Source: JBFKAV01 sp041621405
Lineage (GTDB): Bacteria; Pseudomonadota; Alphaproteobacteria; Rhodobacterales; Rhodobacteraceae
Direction: 5' to 3'
DNA length: 11,655 nt
Assembly: GCA_041621405.1 (NCBI GenBank)
Contig: JBFKAV010000114.1
Span: 1-11,655 of the forward strand
Shown: piece after piece, positions 1 through 9,142 of the stretch
Position numbering within the stretch: position 1 is the stretch's first letter
Layout of the letters: the number at the start of each line of letters is the position of its first letter
Position numbers and translations under genes: made by a program
The notes under the pieces: model-generated
What the model saw: the letters and a program-made list of their open reading frames with translations, nothing else
Database searches by the model: none
What the model was told of the DNA's origin: nothing

Positions 1-585
1 GCGACCGGGGCCTATGGCGAGGGCTGGGTCGAGCCGCAAGACGCCGCCTCGCAGGCGGTGGCCGACACGCTGCCGCTGGCACCGGGCGCCCGGGTGCTCG
101 ACTACTGCGCCGGCGGCGGTGGCAAGACGCTGGCGATGGCGGGCAGGGCGGGGGCGCACTTCTTCGCCTGGGACGCGGCGCCGGAGCGAATGGCCGACCT
201 GCCGGCGCGGGCAGGGCGCGCCGGGGTGCATGTCGAGGTGCTGGCCGACCCCGCGGCGGCCGCCCCCTATGACCTCGTGCTGTGCGACGTGCCCTGCTCG
301 GGCTCCGGTGCCTGGCGCCGCTCGCCCGAGGCCAAGTGGCGGCTCGACGCCGACGGGCTCCAGCGTCTCTGCGACACCCAGGGCGCGATACTCGACGCCG
401 CAGCCCCTCTGGTCGCGCCCGGCGGGGTTCTCGCCTACGCCACCTGCTCGCTGCTCGAGGCCGAGAACGCCGACCAGGTCGCCGCCTTTCGTGCGCGCCA
501 CCGCGACTGGCGGCTCGTGTTGCAGCGCCGGCTCAACCCGCTCGACGGCGGTGACGGCTTCTACGTTGCACACTTGACGAGATAA
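1..585 (+). CDS. rsmB: 16S rRNA (cytosine-5) methyltransferase, RsmB/NOP family, 3' part only
   Basis: The 5' end lies outside the window; reading frame 1 is open from the first base to a TAA at 583-585 (194 residues visible). It contains the SAM-dependent RNA m5C methyltransferase core. The SAM-binding motif I is DYCAGGGGKT, starting at 100. Motif IV is DVPCSGSGAWRRSP, with its Asp at 286-288 and Cys at 295-297. Motif VI is ATCSLLEAEN, with the Cys at 445-447. In this family the motif VI Cys attacks C6 of the target cytosine and the motif IV Cys helps release the product. The C-terminus (NPLDGGDGFYVAHLTR) is typical of RsmB-like proteins, so the gene looks intact here. The missing upstream part should hold the rest of the fold and possibly a NusB-like RNA-binding domain. 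RsmB of E. coli modifies C967 of 16S rRNA; the exact target here cannot be read from the fragment. Confidence 0.9.
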   Translation, partial: ATGAYGEGWVEPQDAASQAVADTLPLAPGARVLDYCAGGGGKTLAMAGRAGAHFFAWDAAPERMADLPARAGRAGVHVEVLADPAAAAPYDLVLCDVPCSGSGAWRRSPEAKWRLDADGLQRLCDTQGAILDAAAPLVAPGGVLAYATCSLLEAENADQVAAFRARHRDWRLVLQRRLNPLDGGDGFYVAHLTR

Positions 586-601
586 ACGGCTCCTGTTCAA
601 T
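574..601 (+). promoter_or_regulatory. Possible sigma70-type promoter for cckA
   Basis: TTGACG (574-579) and TTCAAT (596-601) are separated by 16 bases and match the -35 and -10 consensus at five and four of six positions. The site overlaps the end of the upstream methyltransferase gene. If used, the 5' leader would run through the CtrA box at 643-657, which would then lie downstream of the transcription start, a position that favours repression. This is inference from two short matches. Confidence 0.3.
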
Positions 602-642
602 GCAACTTCTGGGTGAAGGGTGATTTCGCCGGCGGGGCAACC

Positions 643-657
643 TTAAGGCGAGATTAA
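643..657 (+). promoter_or_regulatory. CtrA-binding box (TTAA-N7-TTAA) upstream of cckA
   Basis: TTAA at 643-646 and TTAA at 654-657 are separated by exactly seven bases, the full two-half-site consensus of the CtrA response regulator in alphaproteobacteria. By eye I find only one other TTAA in the whole window (4153-4156), so the spacing is unlikely to be chance. The box ends 50 bases before the cckA start codon, and no other gene starts between them. CckA phosphorylates CtrA through ChpT, so the site suggests that CtrA feeds back on its own kinase. Binding and the sign of regulation are inferred. Confidence 0.6.
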
Positions 658-686
658 TTCCTTCTGCTCGAAATGGGGGGCGTCAC

Positions 687-706
687 GAATCGAGCCGGAG
701 GGATTC
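687..706. promoter_or_regulatory. Two GANTC (CcrM methylation) sites flanking the cckA ribosome binding site
   Basis: GAATC at 687-691 and GATTC at 702-706 both match GANTC, the site of the cell-cycle-regulated adenine methyltransferase CcrM of alphaproteobacteria. They bracket the Shine-Dalgarno sequence GGAGGG (697-702), and a third GATTC lies just inside the gene at 758-762. GANTC sites occur elsewhere in the window too, for example around 4350 and 4434, so a regulatory role is only suggested by clustering and by the nearby CtrA box. Confidence 0.35.
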
Positions 707-707
707 G

Positions 708-3419
708 GTGCCGAACGCCATCACGCTGGACGAACCCCTCGAGCGGCTCTCGCAAGTGATTCGCACCCATAGCGGGAAACTTCTTTTCGCGGCCCTTGGA
801 CTTGCCGCGACCGGCTACGCCATCGCTCCGCCGCCGCTCGACCTTCCCGCCATCGCCGCCGGCGCCGCGCTCGCCTCGCTCGCCGCCTTTGCCCTCGGCG
901 TGACGACGATAAGGACGTGGCGGCAGCAAGCCAGCCTGCGCGATTTCGCCCATCTTACCGCCGGCGACCCCTCGCCCTGCCTGATCACCGATGCCGAAGG
1001 CGCGGTGGGCCATCTCAACGACGCCGCGCGCAAGCGGTTCGGCTCGGCCGAGGGCGGAACGCTGGTCCGCGCCTTGGGCGGTCTTTTCGCCAATCCTTCC
1101 GGCGTCCTGTTTCGGCTGCAGGAAAGGGCTGCCGCGCTGGGCGGCGCGCGTGAAGACGTGATCACCCGGCGCGGGCTGGTGCGGCTCACGGTGACCGACA
1201 CCGGCGAAGCGCGCTACTTCTGGCGCTTCGAGGAGATTGCCGACGCGCGCACCCCGGTGCGGGGAGGCGACACGCTGGGCCTGCCGATGTTGGTCGCCGC
1301 GAAATCCGGCGCGATCCTCTACATGAACGAGACCCTGCGCGAGGCCGTGGGCGGCCGCGCCAAGCATCTCGACCGGATCATCAAGGACCTGCCGCTCCGC
1401 CCCGGCGAGGTGCACGAGCTGACCGCGACCGACGGTCCGCGCCGATACCGGCTGGTTGAGGTCGCGGCCACTGGCGGGCGCAGCGAGCTCTACTTCCTGC
1501 CGGCCGAGATCGGCGCCGCCGACCGAGCTCCGACGGCCGGCACCGCGGCCTCGGCCGGCATCGAGGACCTGCCAGTGGGGCTCCTGGAGCTCCGATCCGA
1601 CGGCGTGATCGTCGCCGCCAACCGGCTGGCACGGGAGTTGCTGCGCCCGGAGGGCGAGGACGACCTCGCCGGCGTGCCGCTGGCCGACCGGCTCGAAGGC
1701 CTCGGCCGCCCGGTGCGCGACTGGCTCGACGAGGCCACGAAGGGCCGCGGCCTGGGCCGGCCGGAAGTGCTCCGGGTGCGCTCGCAGGAGGCCGAAGCCT
1801 ACCTGCAGGTCACCCTCGGCCGGGTCGCCGGGCGCAGGGGCGTGCGGCTGGTGGCGGTGCTGAACGATGCCACCGAGCTGAAGACGCTCGAGGCCCAGTT
1901 CGTGCAGAGCCAGAAGATGCAGGCGATTGGCCAGCTCGCCGGCGGCGTGGCGCACGACTTCAACAACCTGCTGACCGCCATCTCGGGTCACTGCGACCTG
2001 ATGCTGCTGCGTCACGACCAGGGCGACCCGGATTATGGCGACCTGGTGCAGATCCACCAGAACGCCAACCGAGCCGCCGGACTGGTCGGCCAGCTCCTGG
2101 CGTTCTCGCGCAAGCAGACGCTGCAGCCGCAGGTGATCGACCTGCGCGACACCCTGGCCGACCTGACGCACCTGCTGAACCGGCTTGTCGGCGAGCGTAT
2201 CTCGCTGACGCTGAACCATGAGCCCGGCCTGCCGCCGATCCGGGCCGACCGGCGCCAGCTCGAGCAGGTGATCATGAATCTCGTGGTGAACGCCCGCGAC
2301 GCGATGCCCGACGGCGGCGAGATCCGGATCGAGACGGCAACCCGCGTCTTGGGCGACGAGCTCCGGCGCGACCGCGCAATCGTTCCGCCCGGGCGTTACG
2401 TCGTGGTCAAGGTCGAGGATCGCGGCATCGGCATCGCCCCCGACAAGCTGAGCAAGATCTTCGAGCCGTTCTACACCTCCAAGCGCGTCGGCGAGGGCAC
2501 CGGGCTCGGGCTGTCGACCGCCTACGGCATCGTCAAGCAGAGCGGCGGCTTCATCTTCGTCGACAGCGTCGTCGGCAGCGGCTCGGTGTTCACGCTCCAC
2601 TTCCCCGCCCATGACGGCCCCGCCGACGCCACGACGCAGGCGCCTGTCGCGGCCGACCCGGCCTCGGCCGCAACGGCGTCCCGGGCCCCGGCGCAGGAGC
2701 GGCCTAGGACGGCGGACCCGGTTGCCGCCCGTGTGGCAAGTGCAGCGAGGCGGAGCGGCGCGACCGCGCTGGCGGAAAACCTCTTTCTGGAGGACGACGA
2801 GGCGGTCGAGGCCGAGGCGCCGCCGCCCCGCGGCCCCACCACGGATCTGGGTCGGATCCGGGGCCAACCGAACGGCGCGCCGGGTCCGGTCCCGGCCGGT
2901 GCCGACGGTTGTCAGTCCGGGGCAGGGCCAATGCCCGAGCGGGGCGGGACCGCGGGTTTGATGCCGTCATCTGCCGCGGACGCCGCGGTTGCGGACGGCT
3001 GGACCGCCGCACAGGCGCCGCAGGGACCCGACCGCCCCGCTGTGAAGCGGCAGGGCGAGGGCGTGATCCTGCTCGTCGAGGACGAGGCGCCGGTCAGGGC
3101 CTTCGCCTCACGCGCGCTCAGGATGCGAGGCTACACGGTGATCGAGGCGGAGAGCGCCGAGGAGGCACTGGCCACTCTCGAGGATCCCGCGCTCGAGGTC
3201 GACCTCTTCCTCACCGACGTGATCATGCCGGGGCTGGACGGGCCGAGCTGGGTGCGCCAGGCGCTCGAAACCCGGCCGGACGTGAAGGTCGTCTTCGTCT
3301 CGGGCTATGCCGAGGATTCCTTCGGCGAGGAGCAGTCGCGGATCCCGAACTCGGTCTTTCTGCCCAAGCCGTTCTCGCTGAGCGAGCTGACCGCTACCGT
3401 GCAGGACCAGATCTGCTGA
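708..3419 (+). CDS. cckA: CckA hybrid sensor histidine kinase/phosphatase
   Basis: This 903-residue membrane-anchored hybrid kinase should act at the top of the CckA-ChpT-CtrA phosphorelay, which controls cell cycle, motility or gene-transfer-agent genes in alphaproteobacteria. Two hydrophobic segments lie near residues 24-40 and 47-68, followed by PAS-like sensor regions (about 75-275, and a clearer one at 284-386). The dimerisation/phosphoacceptor domain has the H-box GGVAHDFNNLL with His416. The ATPase domain has the N-box Asn528, then DRGIGIAP and GEGTGLGLS. The C-terminal receiver (786-903) has acceptor Asp837 in LTDVIMPGLDG and ends with the CckA-like VSGYAEDSF and FLPKPFS. A GTG start at 708 is chosen because GGAGGG (697-702) sits five bases upstream. 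Oddity: about 150 residues rich in Gly, Pro and Ala separate the ATPase and receiver domains (about 635-785), with more A/T-ending codons than the kinase core. The gene is followed by a strong hairpin. Confidence 0.93.
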   Translation: MPNAITLDEPLERLSQVIRTHSGKLLFAALGLAATGYAIAPPPLDLPAIAAGAALASLAAFALGVTTIRTWRQQASLRDFAHLTAGDPSPCLITDAEGAVGHLNDAARKRFGSAEGGTLVRALGGLFANPSGVLFRLQERAAALGGAREDVITRRGLVRLTVTDTGEARYFWRFEEIADARTPVRGGDTLGLPMLVAAKSGAILYMNETLREAVGGRAKHLDRIIKDLPLRPGEVHELTATDGPRRYRLVEVAATGGRSELYFLPAEIGAADRAPTAGTAASAGIEDLPVGLLELRSDGVIVAANRLARELLRPEGEDDLAGVPLADRLEGLGRPVRDWLDEATKGRGLGRPEVLRVRSQEAEAYLQVTLGRVAGRRGVRLVAVLNDATELKTLEAQFVQSQKMQAIGQLAGGVAHDFNNLLTAISGHCDLMLLRHDQGDPDYGDLVQIHQNANRAAGLVGQLLAFSRKQTLQPQVIDLRDTLADLTHLLNRLVGERISLTLNHEPGLPPIRADRRQLEQVIMNLVVNARDAMPDGGEIRIETATRVLGDELRRDRAIVPPGRYVVVKVEDRGIGIAPDKLSKIFEPFYTSKRVGEGTGLGLSTAYGIVKQSGGFIFVDSVVGSGSVFTLHFPAHDGPADATTQAPVAADPASAATASRAPAQERPRTADPVAARVASAARRSGATALAENLFLEDDEAVEAEAPPPRGPTTDLGRIRGQPNGAPGPVPAGADGCQSGAGPMPERGGTAGLMPSSAADAAVADGWTAAQAPQGPDRPAVKRQGEGVILLVEDEAPVRAFASRALRMRGYTVIEAESAEEALATLEDPALEVDLFLTDVIMPGLDGPSWVRQALETRPDVKVVFVSGYAEDSFGEEQSRIPNSVFLPKPFSLSELTATVQDQIC

Positions 3420-3423
3420 AGCT

Positions 3424-3462
3424 GCCCGGCCCCCGCGCCATTTGGCGCGGAGAGGGCCGGGC
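3424..3462. terminator. Strong GC-rich hairpin between convergent genes, probable bidirectional terminator
   Basis: Bases 3424-3432 pair perfectly with 3454-3462 (9 bp), and 3433-3439 pair with 3444-3450 (7 bp) around a four-base ATTT loop; a three-base AGA bulge (3451-3453) separates the two stems. The hairpin starts four bases after the cckA stop and lies 14 bases from the stop of the convergent minus-strand gene, so it can serve both. There is no T tract on either side, so it may act as a 3' stabiliser or Rho-assisted terminator rather than a classic intrinsic one. Confidence 0.65.
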
Positions 3463-3476
3463 CCGCGACACGGGCG

Positions 3477-4094
3477 TCAGGCCAGGCTGCGATAGAGCGC
3501 GAAATCCGCCGCTCTTGCCGAGCCGAGGCGCGCGGCGAGCGGCTCGGGAAGGGTCACGTCGCGGTGCGGCGAGCTATTGAGGCGGGGCAGGATCAGCTCG
3601 CAGGCGAGCTCGGATTCGAGGAACGCCGTGAAGGCGTCGAAGCGGTCGTAGCGAAACAGGAGATCGGCGGCGATGCCGCCCGCGCCGTCGCCGAGGAACG
3701 CGGCCTGGGCTCCGACATTTGCCGGGGCGGGCGGCGCCTCGGAGAGATGGGCCTCGACGAAGGCGGCGAAGCTCGTGAGACTGCCGTCCTCGGCGATGCG
3801 CGCGTCGCGGCCCTCCTCCGCGTCCTCCTCGGCCTCGCGCCGTCGCGCCCGGTACCAGCTGCCGAGCCAGTCGGCGGGCTCGCGCATCATCGCGACGATC
3901 CGGAACGGTCCGCCGGCGGCAGCCTCGAGATAGGGCGCGAGATGCCGGCGACAGGCCAGCGCCGTGGCGTGCTTCAGGGCCGGCGGCCTGAGCACCGCCA
4001 CGTCGGCCAGTGATTCGAGCGCCGCCTCGAGCGAGGTGGTCCCGGTCTTCGGCGTGGCGAGGATCACCAGGCGCTGCGGCCAGAAGATCAGCAT
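3477..4094 (-). CDS. Small sulfotransferase-like protein, function unknown
   Basis: This gene encodes 205 residues. The N-terminus carries a strand followed by a phosphate-binding loop, ATPKTGTTSLEAAL (residues 13-26). This matches the 5'-phosphosulfate loop of PAPS-dependent sulfotransferases (PKxGTT). A second match is REPADWLGSWYRARR (71-85), which resembles the 3'-phosphate motif with Arg71 and Ser79. No signal peptide is evident. The ATG at 4094 is preferred: GGAAAGG lies eight bases upstream (plus-strand 4103-4109). The frame stays open further upstream only by reading antisense into recA. From memory, similar short proteins in Rhodobacteraceae genomes are sometimes labelled gamma-glutamyl kinase, but nothing here resembles an amino-acid kinase fold. 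The gene is transcribed divergently from recA and converges on cckA. The substrate is unknown, and catalysis is unproven because the protein is shorter than typical sulfotransferases. Confidence 0.8.
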   Translation of the reverse strand: MLIFWPQRLVILATPKTGTTSLEAALESLADVAVLRPPALKHATALACRRHLAPYLEAAAGGPFRIVAMMREPADWLGSWYRARRREAEEDAEEGRDARIAEDGSLTSFAAFVEAHLSEAPPAPANVGAQAAFLGDGAGGIAADLLFRYDRFDAFTAFLESELACELILPRLNSSPHRDVTLPEPLAARLGSARAADFALYRSLA

Positions 4095-4191
4095 GCACAG
4101 GGCCTTTCCGCAGGCAGGCGGGCCGCGCTGGCCCGGATGCGTCAACCACTCCTTAACCAAACGCACGCAAAGTGAAAACGCGACAATTCGA

Positions 4192-4220
4192 TTGAAATGT
4201 TCCCGGTTTGGTCGCATAAG
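4192..4220 (+). promoter_or_regulatory. recA promoter
   Basis: TTGAAA (4192-4197) and CATAAG (4215-4220) are separated by 17 bases and match the sigma70 -35 and -10 hexamers at five and four of six positions. Transcription would start near 4226-4228, exactly where the consensus SOS box begins, so bound LexA would block the start site. The recA start codon is about 65 bases downstream. Confidence 0.6.
4199..4213 (+). promoter_or_regulatory. Imperfect second LexA-like site in the recA promoter spacer
   Basis: GTTC (4199-4202), seven bases, then GGTC (4210-4213) match the alphaproteobacterial LexA direct repeat GTTC-N7-GTTC with one mismatch. The site sits between the -35 and -10 elements of the proposed promoter. 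It could be a weak second operator or a coincidence; the clean site at 4226-4240 is the stronger call. Confidence 0.3.
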
Positions 4221-4225
4221 GGCCG

Positions 4226-4240
4226 GAACGCAACGTGAAC
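4226..4240 (+). promoter_or_regulatory. SOS box (LexA operator) of recA
   Basis: GAAC (4226-4229), seven bases, GAAC (4237-4240) is an exact match, read on the opposite strand, to GTTC-N7-GTTC, the LexA site known from Rhodobacter and other alphaproteobacteria. It overlaps the inferred transcription start of recA, as expected for repression released by DNA damage. It also lies in the 196-base gap shared with the divergent sulfotransferase-like gene, whose start codon is about 130 bases away. Confidence 0.8.
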
Positions 4241-4290
4241 AAACGCGGCGATTGCCGCCCCAGAACCGGTATGGAATAAGGAAGCGAGCG

Positions 4291-5367
4291 ATGGCGACGG
4301 GAACCCTTCTCGACATGACGGAAAAGCGGAATTCGGACAAGCAGCGGGCGCTCGACTCGGCGCTGGCGCAGATCGAGCGGCAATTCGGCAAGGGCTCGAT
4401 CATGAGGCTCGGCAGCGAGAACCCGGTGCAGGAGATCGAGTCGACCTCGACCGGCTCGCTCGGGCTCGACATCGCGCTCGGAATCGGCGGGCTGCCGAAG
4501 GGCCGGATCGTCGAGATCTACGGGCCCGAGAGCTCGGGCAAGACCACCGTCGCGCTGCACGTCGCGGCCGAGGAGCAGAAGAAGGGCGGCGTCTGCGCCT
4601 TCGTCGACGCCGAGCACGCGCTCGACCCGCTCTATGCCAGGAAGCTCGGGGTCAACCTCGACGAACTCCTGATCTCGCAGCCTGACACCGGCGAACAGGC
4701 GCTCGAGATCGTCGACACGCTGGTACGCTCGGGCGCGGTCAGCCTCGTTGTCATCGACTCGGTTGCCGCGCTGACACCCAAGGCCGAGCTCGAGGGCGAC
4801 ATGGGCGATGCCACCGTCGGCGCCCAGGCCCGGCTGATGAGCCAGGCGATGCGCAAGCTCACCGCCTCGATCAGCCGCTCGAAATGCATGGTGATCTTCA
4901 TCAACCAGATCCGGATGAAGATCGGCGTGATGTTCGGCTCGCCCGAGACCACGACGGGCGGCAACGCGCTGAAGTTCTACGCCTCCGTCCGCCTCGACAT
5001 CCGCCGGATCGGCGCGATCAAGGACCGCGACGAGGTGGTGGGCAACGCCACCCGGGTGAAGGTGGTCAAGAACAAGGTGGCGCCGCCCTTCAAGCAGGTC
5101 GAGTTCGACATCATGTACGGCGAGGGCATCTCGAAGATGGGCGAGCTCGTCGATCTCGGGGTCAAGGCCGGCGTGGTCGAGAAGTCCGGCGCCTGGTTTT
5201 CCTATGGCGACGAGCGCATCGGCCAGGGCCGCGAGAACGCCAAGCAGTTCCTGAAGGACAATCCCGAGATCGCGCTCCAGATCGAGGACAAGATCCGCGC
5301 CAGCCACGGGCTCGATTTCGGCACCGCGCCGGACGAGGACCCGGGCGACGACGTGATGGAGGCCTGA
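4291..5367 (+). CDS. recA: RecA recombinase
   Basis: This is the 358-residue ATP-dependent strand-exchange protein of homologous recombination and co-protease for LexA cleavage. Visible elements are the N-terminal oligomerisation region (KQRALDSALAQIERQFGKGS), Walker A GPESSGKT (residues 78-85), Walker B LVVIDS ending near Asp156, the L1 region EGDMGDATVGAQARLMSQ, and L2 around GVMFGSPETTTGGNALKFY. The C-terminal tail is acidic (DEDPGDDVMEA), as in many RecA proteins. The ATG at 4291 is chosen because AAGGAAG (4278-4284) lies six bases upstream; an internal ATG at 4315 is the alternative and lacks as good a site. The gene has its own promoter and LexA box upstream and a terminator-like hairpin downstream, so it is probably monocistronic and DNA-damage inducible. 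Confidence 0.98.
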   Translation: MATGTLLDMTEKRNSDKQRALDSALAQIERQFGKGSIMRLGSENPVQEIESTSTGSLGLDIALGIGGLPKGRIVEIYGPESSGKTTVALHVAAEEQKKGGVCAFVDAEHALDPLYARKLGVNLDELLISQPDTGEQALEIVDTLVRSGAVSLVVIDSVAALTPKAELEGDMGDATVGAQARLMSQAMRKLTASISRSKCMVIFINQIRMKIGVMFGSPETTTGGNALKFYASVRLDIRRIGAIKDRDEVVGNATRVKVVKNKVAPPFKQVEFDIMYGEGISKMGELVDLGVKAGVVEKSGAWFSYGDERIGQGRENAKQFLKDNPEIALQIEDKIRASHGLDFGTAPDEDPGDDVMEA

Positions 5368-5442
5368 GTCCCCGGACGGCCGCCCCAGCCAAGGGCGGGA
5401 AATCTTTCGGGCACTCGACGTAGGGGCCAAGGATGCCATCGG

Positions 5443-5476
5443 ACAGGGCGCTGCGACGGCGGCGCCCTGTTTCGTT
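5443..5476 (+). terminator. Rho-independent terminator downstream of recA
   Basis: A perfect 9-bp stem joins 5443-5451 (ACAGGGCGC) to 5462-5470 (GCGCCCTGT) around a ten-base loop. The T-rich tail TTCGTT (5471-5476) follows. It lies about 75 bases past the recA stop and about 85 bases before the next gene, separating the two transcripts. Apart from it I see nothing further in the gap 5368-5560. Confidence 0.7.
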
Positions 5477-5560
5477 CCGGCATCTGCGACGTGCGGCCAT
5501 GCGGCTGGGCGACCAGATTTGGTGACCCGAGCTGCGCGGTAACATCGGCGGAGCATGGAG

Positions 5561-6025
5561 ATGGACCGGCCCGATATCCTCGTGATGCCACCGCTTGCGT
5601 TCGCCGTCGCCCTGGTGCTGGCGGTGGCGCTCAACCGGGTCCTGCCGCTCGGGGTGCTGCCGGCGGCGCCGTGGGGCGCGGGGATCGTCGTGGGCGCCCT
5701 TGTCATCGCCTTCGCGGTCTATACGAACGTCTCGGGATTCCTCGCCTTCCGCCGGGCTGGAACCAACGTCAATCCTTACAAGCCCGCCCTCAAGGTCGTC
5801 CGCGACGGCGCCTTCCGGTATACCCGCAATCCGATGTATCTCGGCATGGTCCTCTTCGTCCTCGGGTGCGGGCTGGTCCTGTCCAACCTCTGGGCAGTGC
5901 TCATGGCGGCGCTGCTTTGGGCCGTTCTGCACTTCGGCGTCGTGCTGCGCGAGGAACGCTACATGGCCGGCAAGTTCGGCGACGACTATCGCGAGCTTTT
6001 GAACGCCACCCGGCGCTGGCTTTGA
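5561..6025 (+). CDS. Membrane methyltransferase, isoprenylcysteine carboxyl/phospholipid N-methyltransferase-like family
   Basis: This encodes a 154-residue integral membrane protein with hydrophobic stretches near residues 5-25, 31-50 and 90-125. The C-terminal half carries the family signature: FRYTRNPMYLGMVL, whose RNPMYLG segment helps bind SAM, followed by LREERYMAGKFGDDYRELLNATRRW with the conserved glutamates and the RRW end. Members methylate carboxyl or amine groups on membrane-embedded substrates; bacterial members like this one mostly have no known substrate. ATG 5561 is preferred over ATG 5555 because GGAG (5550-5553) is seven bases from the former and only one from the latter. 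It sits alone between recA and alaS in the same direction, behind the recA terminator. A role in DNA repair or translation is not implied. Confidence 0.85.
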   Translation: MDRPDILVMPPLAFAVALVLAVALNRVLPLGVLPAAPWGAGIVVGALVIAFAVYTNVSGFLAFRRAGTNVNPYKPALKVVRDGAFRYTRNPMYLGMVLFVLGCGLVLSNLWAVLMAALLWAVLHFGVVLREERYMAGKFGDDYRELLNATRRWL

Positions 6026-6118
6026 AGGGCCCCGGCGCCGAATGAGGCTGTGGACAGTCGCGCGTCGAGCGCCTAGATGCTCCAAGCTCCACCGCAGCCT
6101 GTCTGGAAACCCGAGCCG

Positions 6119-8797
<2,679 letters not shown>

Positions 8798-8800
8798 AAG

Positions 8801-9091
8801 ATGCCGGGAGCGCTCTGGATCGCCCATGTCGATGTGACCGACGCCGAGGCCTACGGCCGCTATGCGAAGATCGCGAGCGAGGCGATCGCCGCCCATGGCG
8901 GCGTGTTCCTCGCCCGCGGCGGCCGCTACCGGCAGATGGAAGGCAAGGACCGGCCGCGCAACGTGGTCGCACGGTTCCCGAGCTTCGAGGCGGCGGTGGC
9001 CTGCTACGAGAGCCCGCGCTACCAGGAGGCGCTGGGGCACGCGCGGGGCGCATCGGACCGCGATCTGGTGATCGTCGAGGAAGCCTCCTGA
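8801..9091 (+). CDS. DUF1330 family protein
   Basis: This encodes 96 residues with the ferredoxin-like alpha/beta pattern of DUF1330: ALWIAHVDVTDAEAYGRYAK, then FLARGGRYRQMEGKDRPRNV, then the conserved FPSFEAAVACYESPRYQEAL. The family forms small dimeric alpha-beta barrels related to antibiotic-biosynthesis monooxygenases, but no activity is established. The Shine-Dalgarno GGAGGA (8789-8794) overlaps the end of alaS and lies six bases before the ATG, and only three bases separate the two genes, so translation is probably coupled to alaS. That position suggests co-transcription but does not show a translation role. Family call is firm; function is unknown. Confidence 0.9.
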   Translation: MPGALWIAHVDVTDAEAYGRYAKIASEAIAAHGGVFLARGGRYRQMEGKDRPRNVVARFPSFEAAVACYESPRYQEALGHARGASDRDLVIVEEAS

Positions 9092-9099
9092 CGGTCCAG

Positions 9100-9142
9100 G
9101 CGCCGCACACCGGTTGTGCACGGCGCGGGCTTTCCTTTCTCC
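9100..9142 (+). terminator. Probable terminator of the alaS-DUF1330 transcript
   Basis: Bases 9105-9109 pair with 9115-9119 around a CCGGT loop, and 9100-9104 pair with 9122-9126 after a two-base bulge (9120-9121), giving about ten base pairs. A pyrimidine tract with two TTT runs (9131-9140) follows. It starts about nine bases after the DUF1330 stop. The inverted repeat could alternatively be an operator for the next gene, since it also lies about 65 bases before that gene's start. Confidence 0.45.

Noticed and set aside
654..2867. A 737-codon open frame antisense to cckA
   Set aside because: Its product is dominated by Arg, Gly, Ala, Val and His runs with no domain pattern. It mirrors cckA codon structure, as is usual opposite GC-rich genes, while the plus strand has a full recognisable kinase.
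4153..4158. TTAACC, a possible CtrA half-site upstream of recA
   Set aside because: There is no second TTAA seven bases away, so only a half-site is present, and one tetramer match is weak evidence.
3964..4290. In-frame upstream extension of recA
   Set aside because: It would place the promoter and LexA box inside the coding region and adds about 109 unrelated residues. ATG 4291 has a good ribosome binding site and the expected RecA N-terminus.
4095..4472. Upstream extension of the sulfotransferase-like frame to 331 residues
   Set aside because: The extra N-terminus runs through the recA promoter, SOS box and recA start region and has no family similarity. ATG 4094 has a ribosome site and the right N-terminus.
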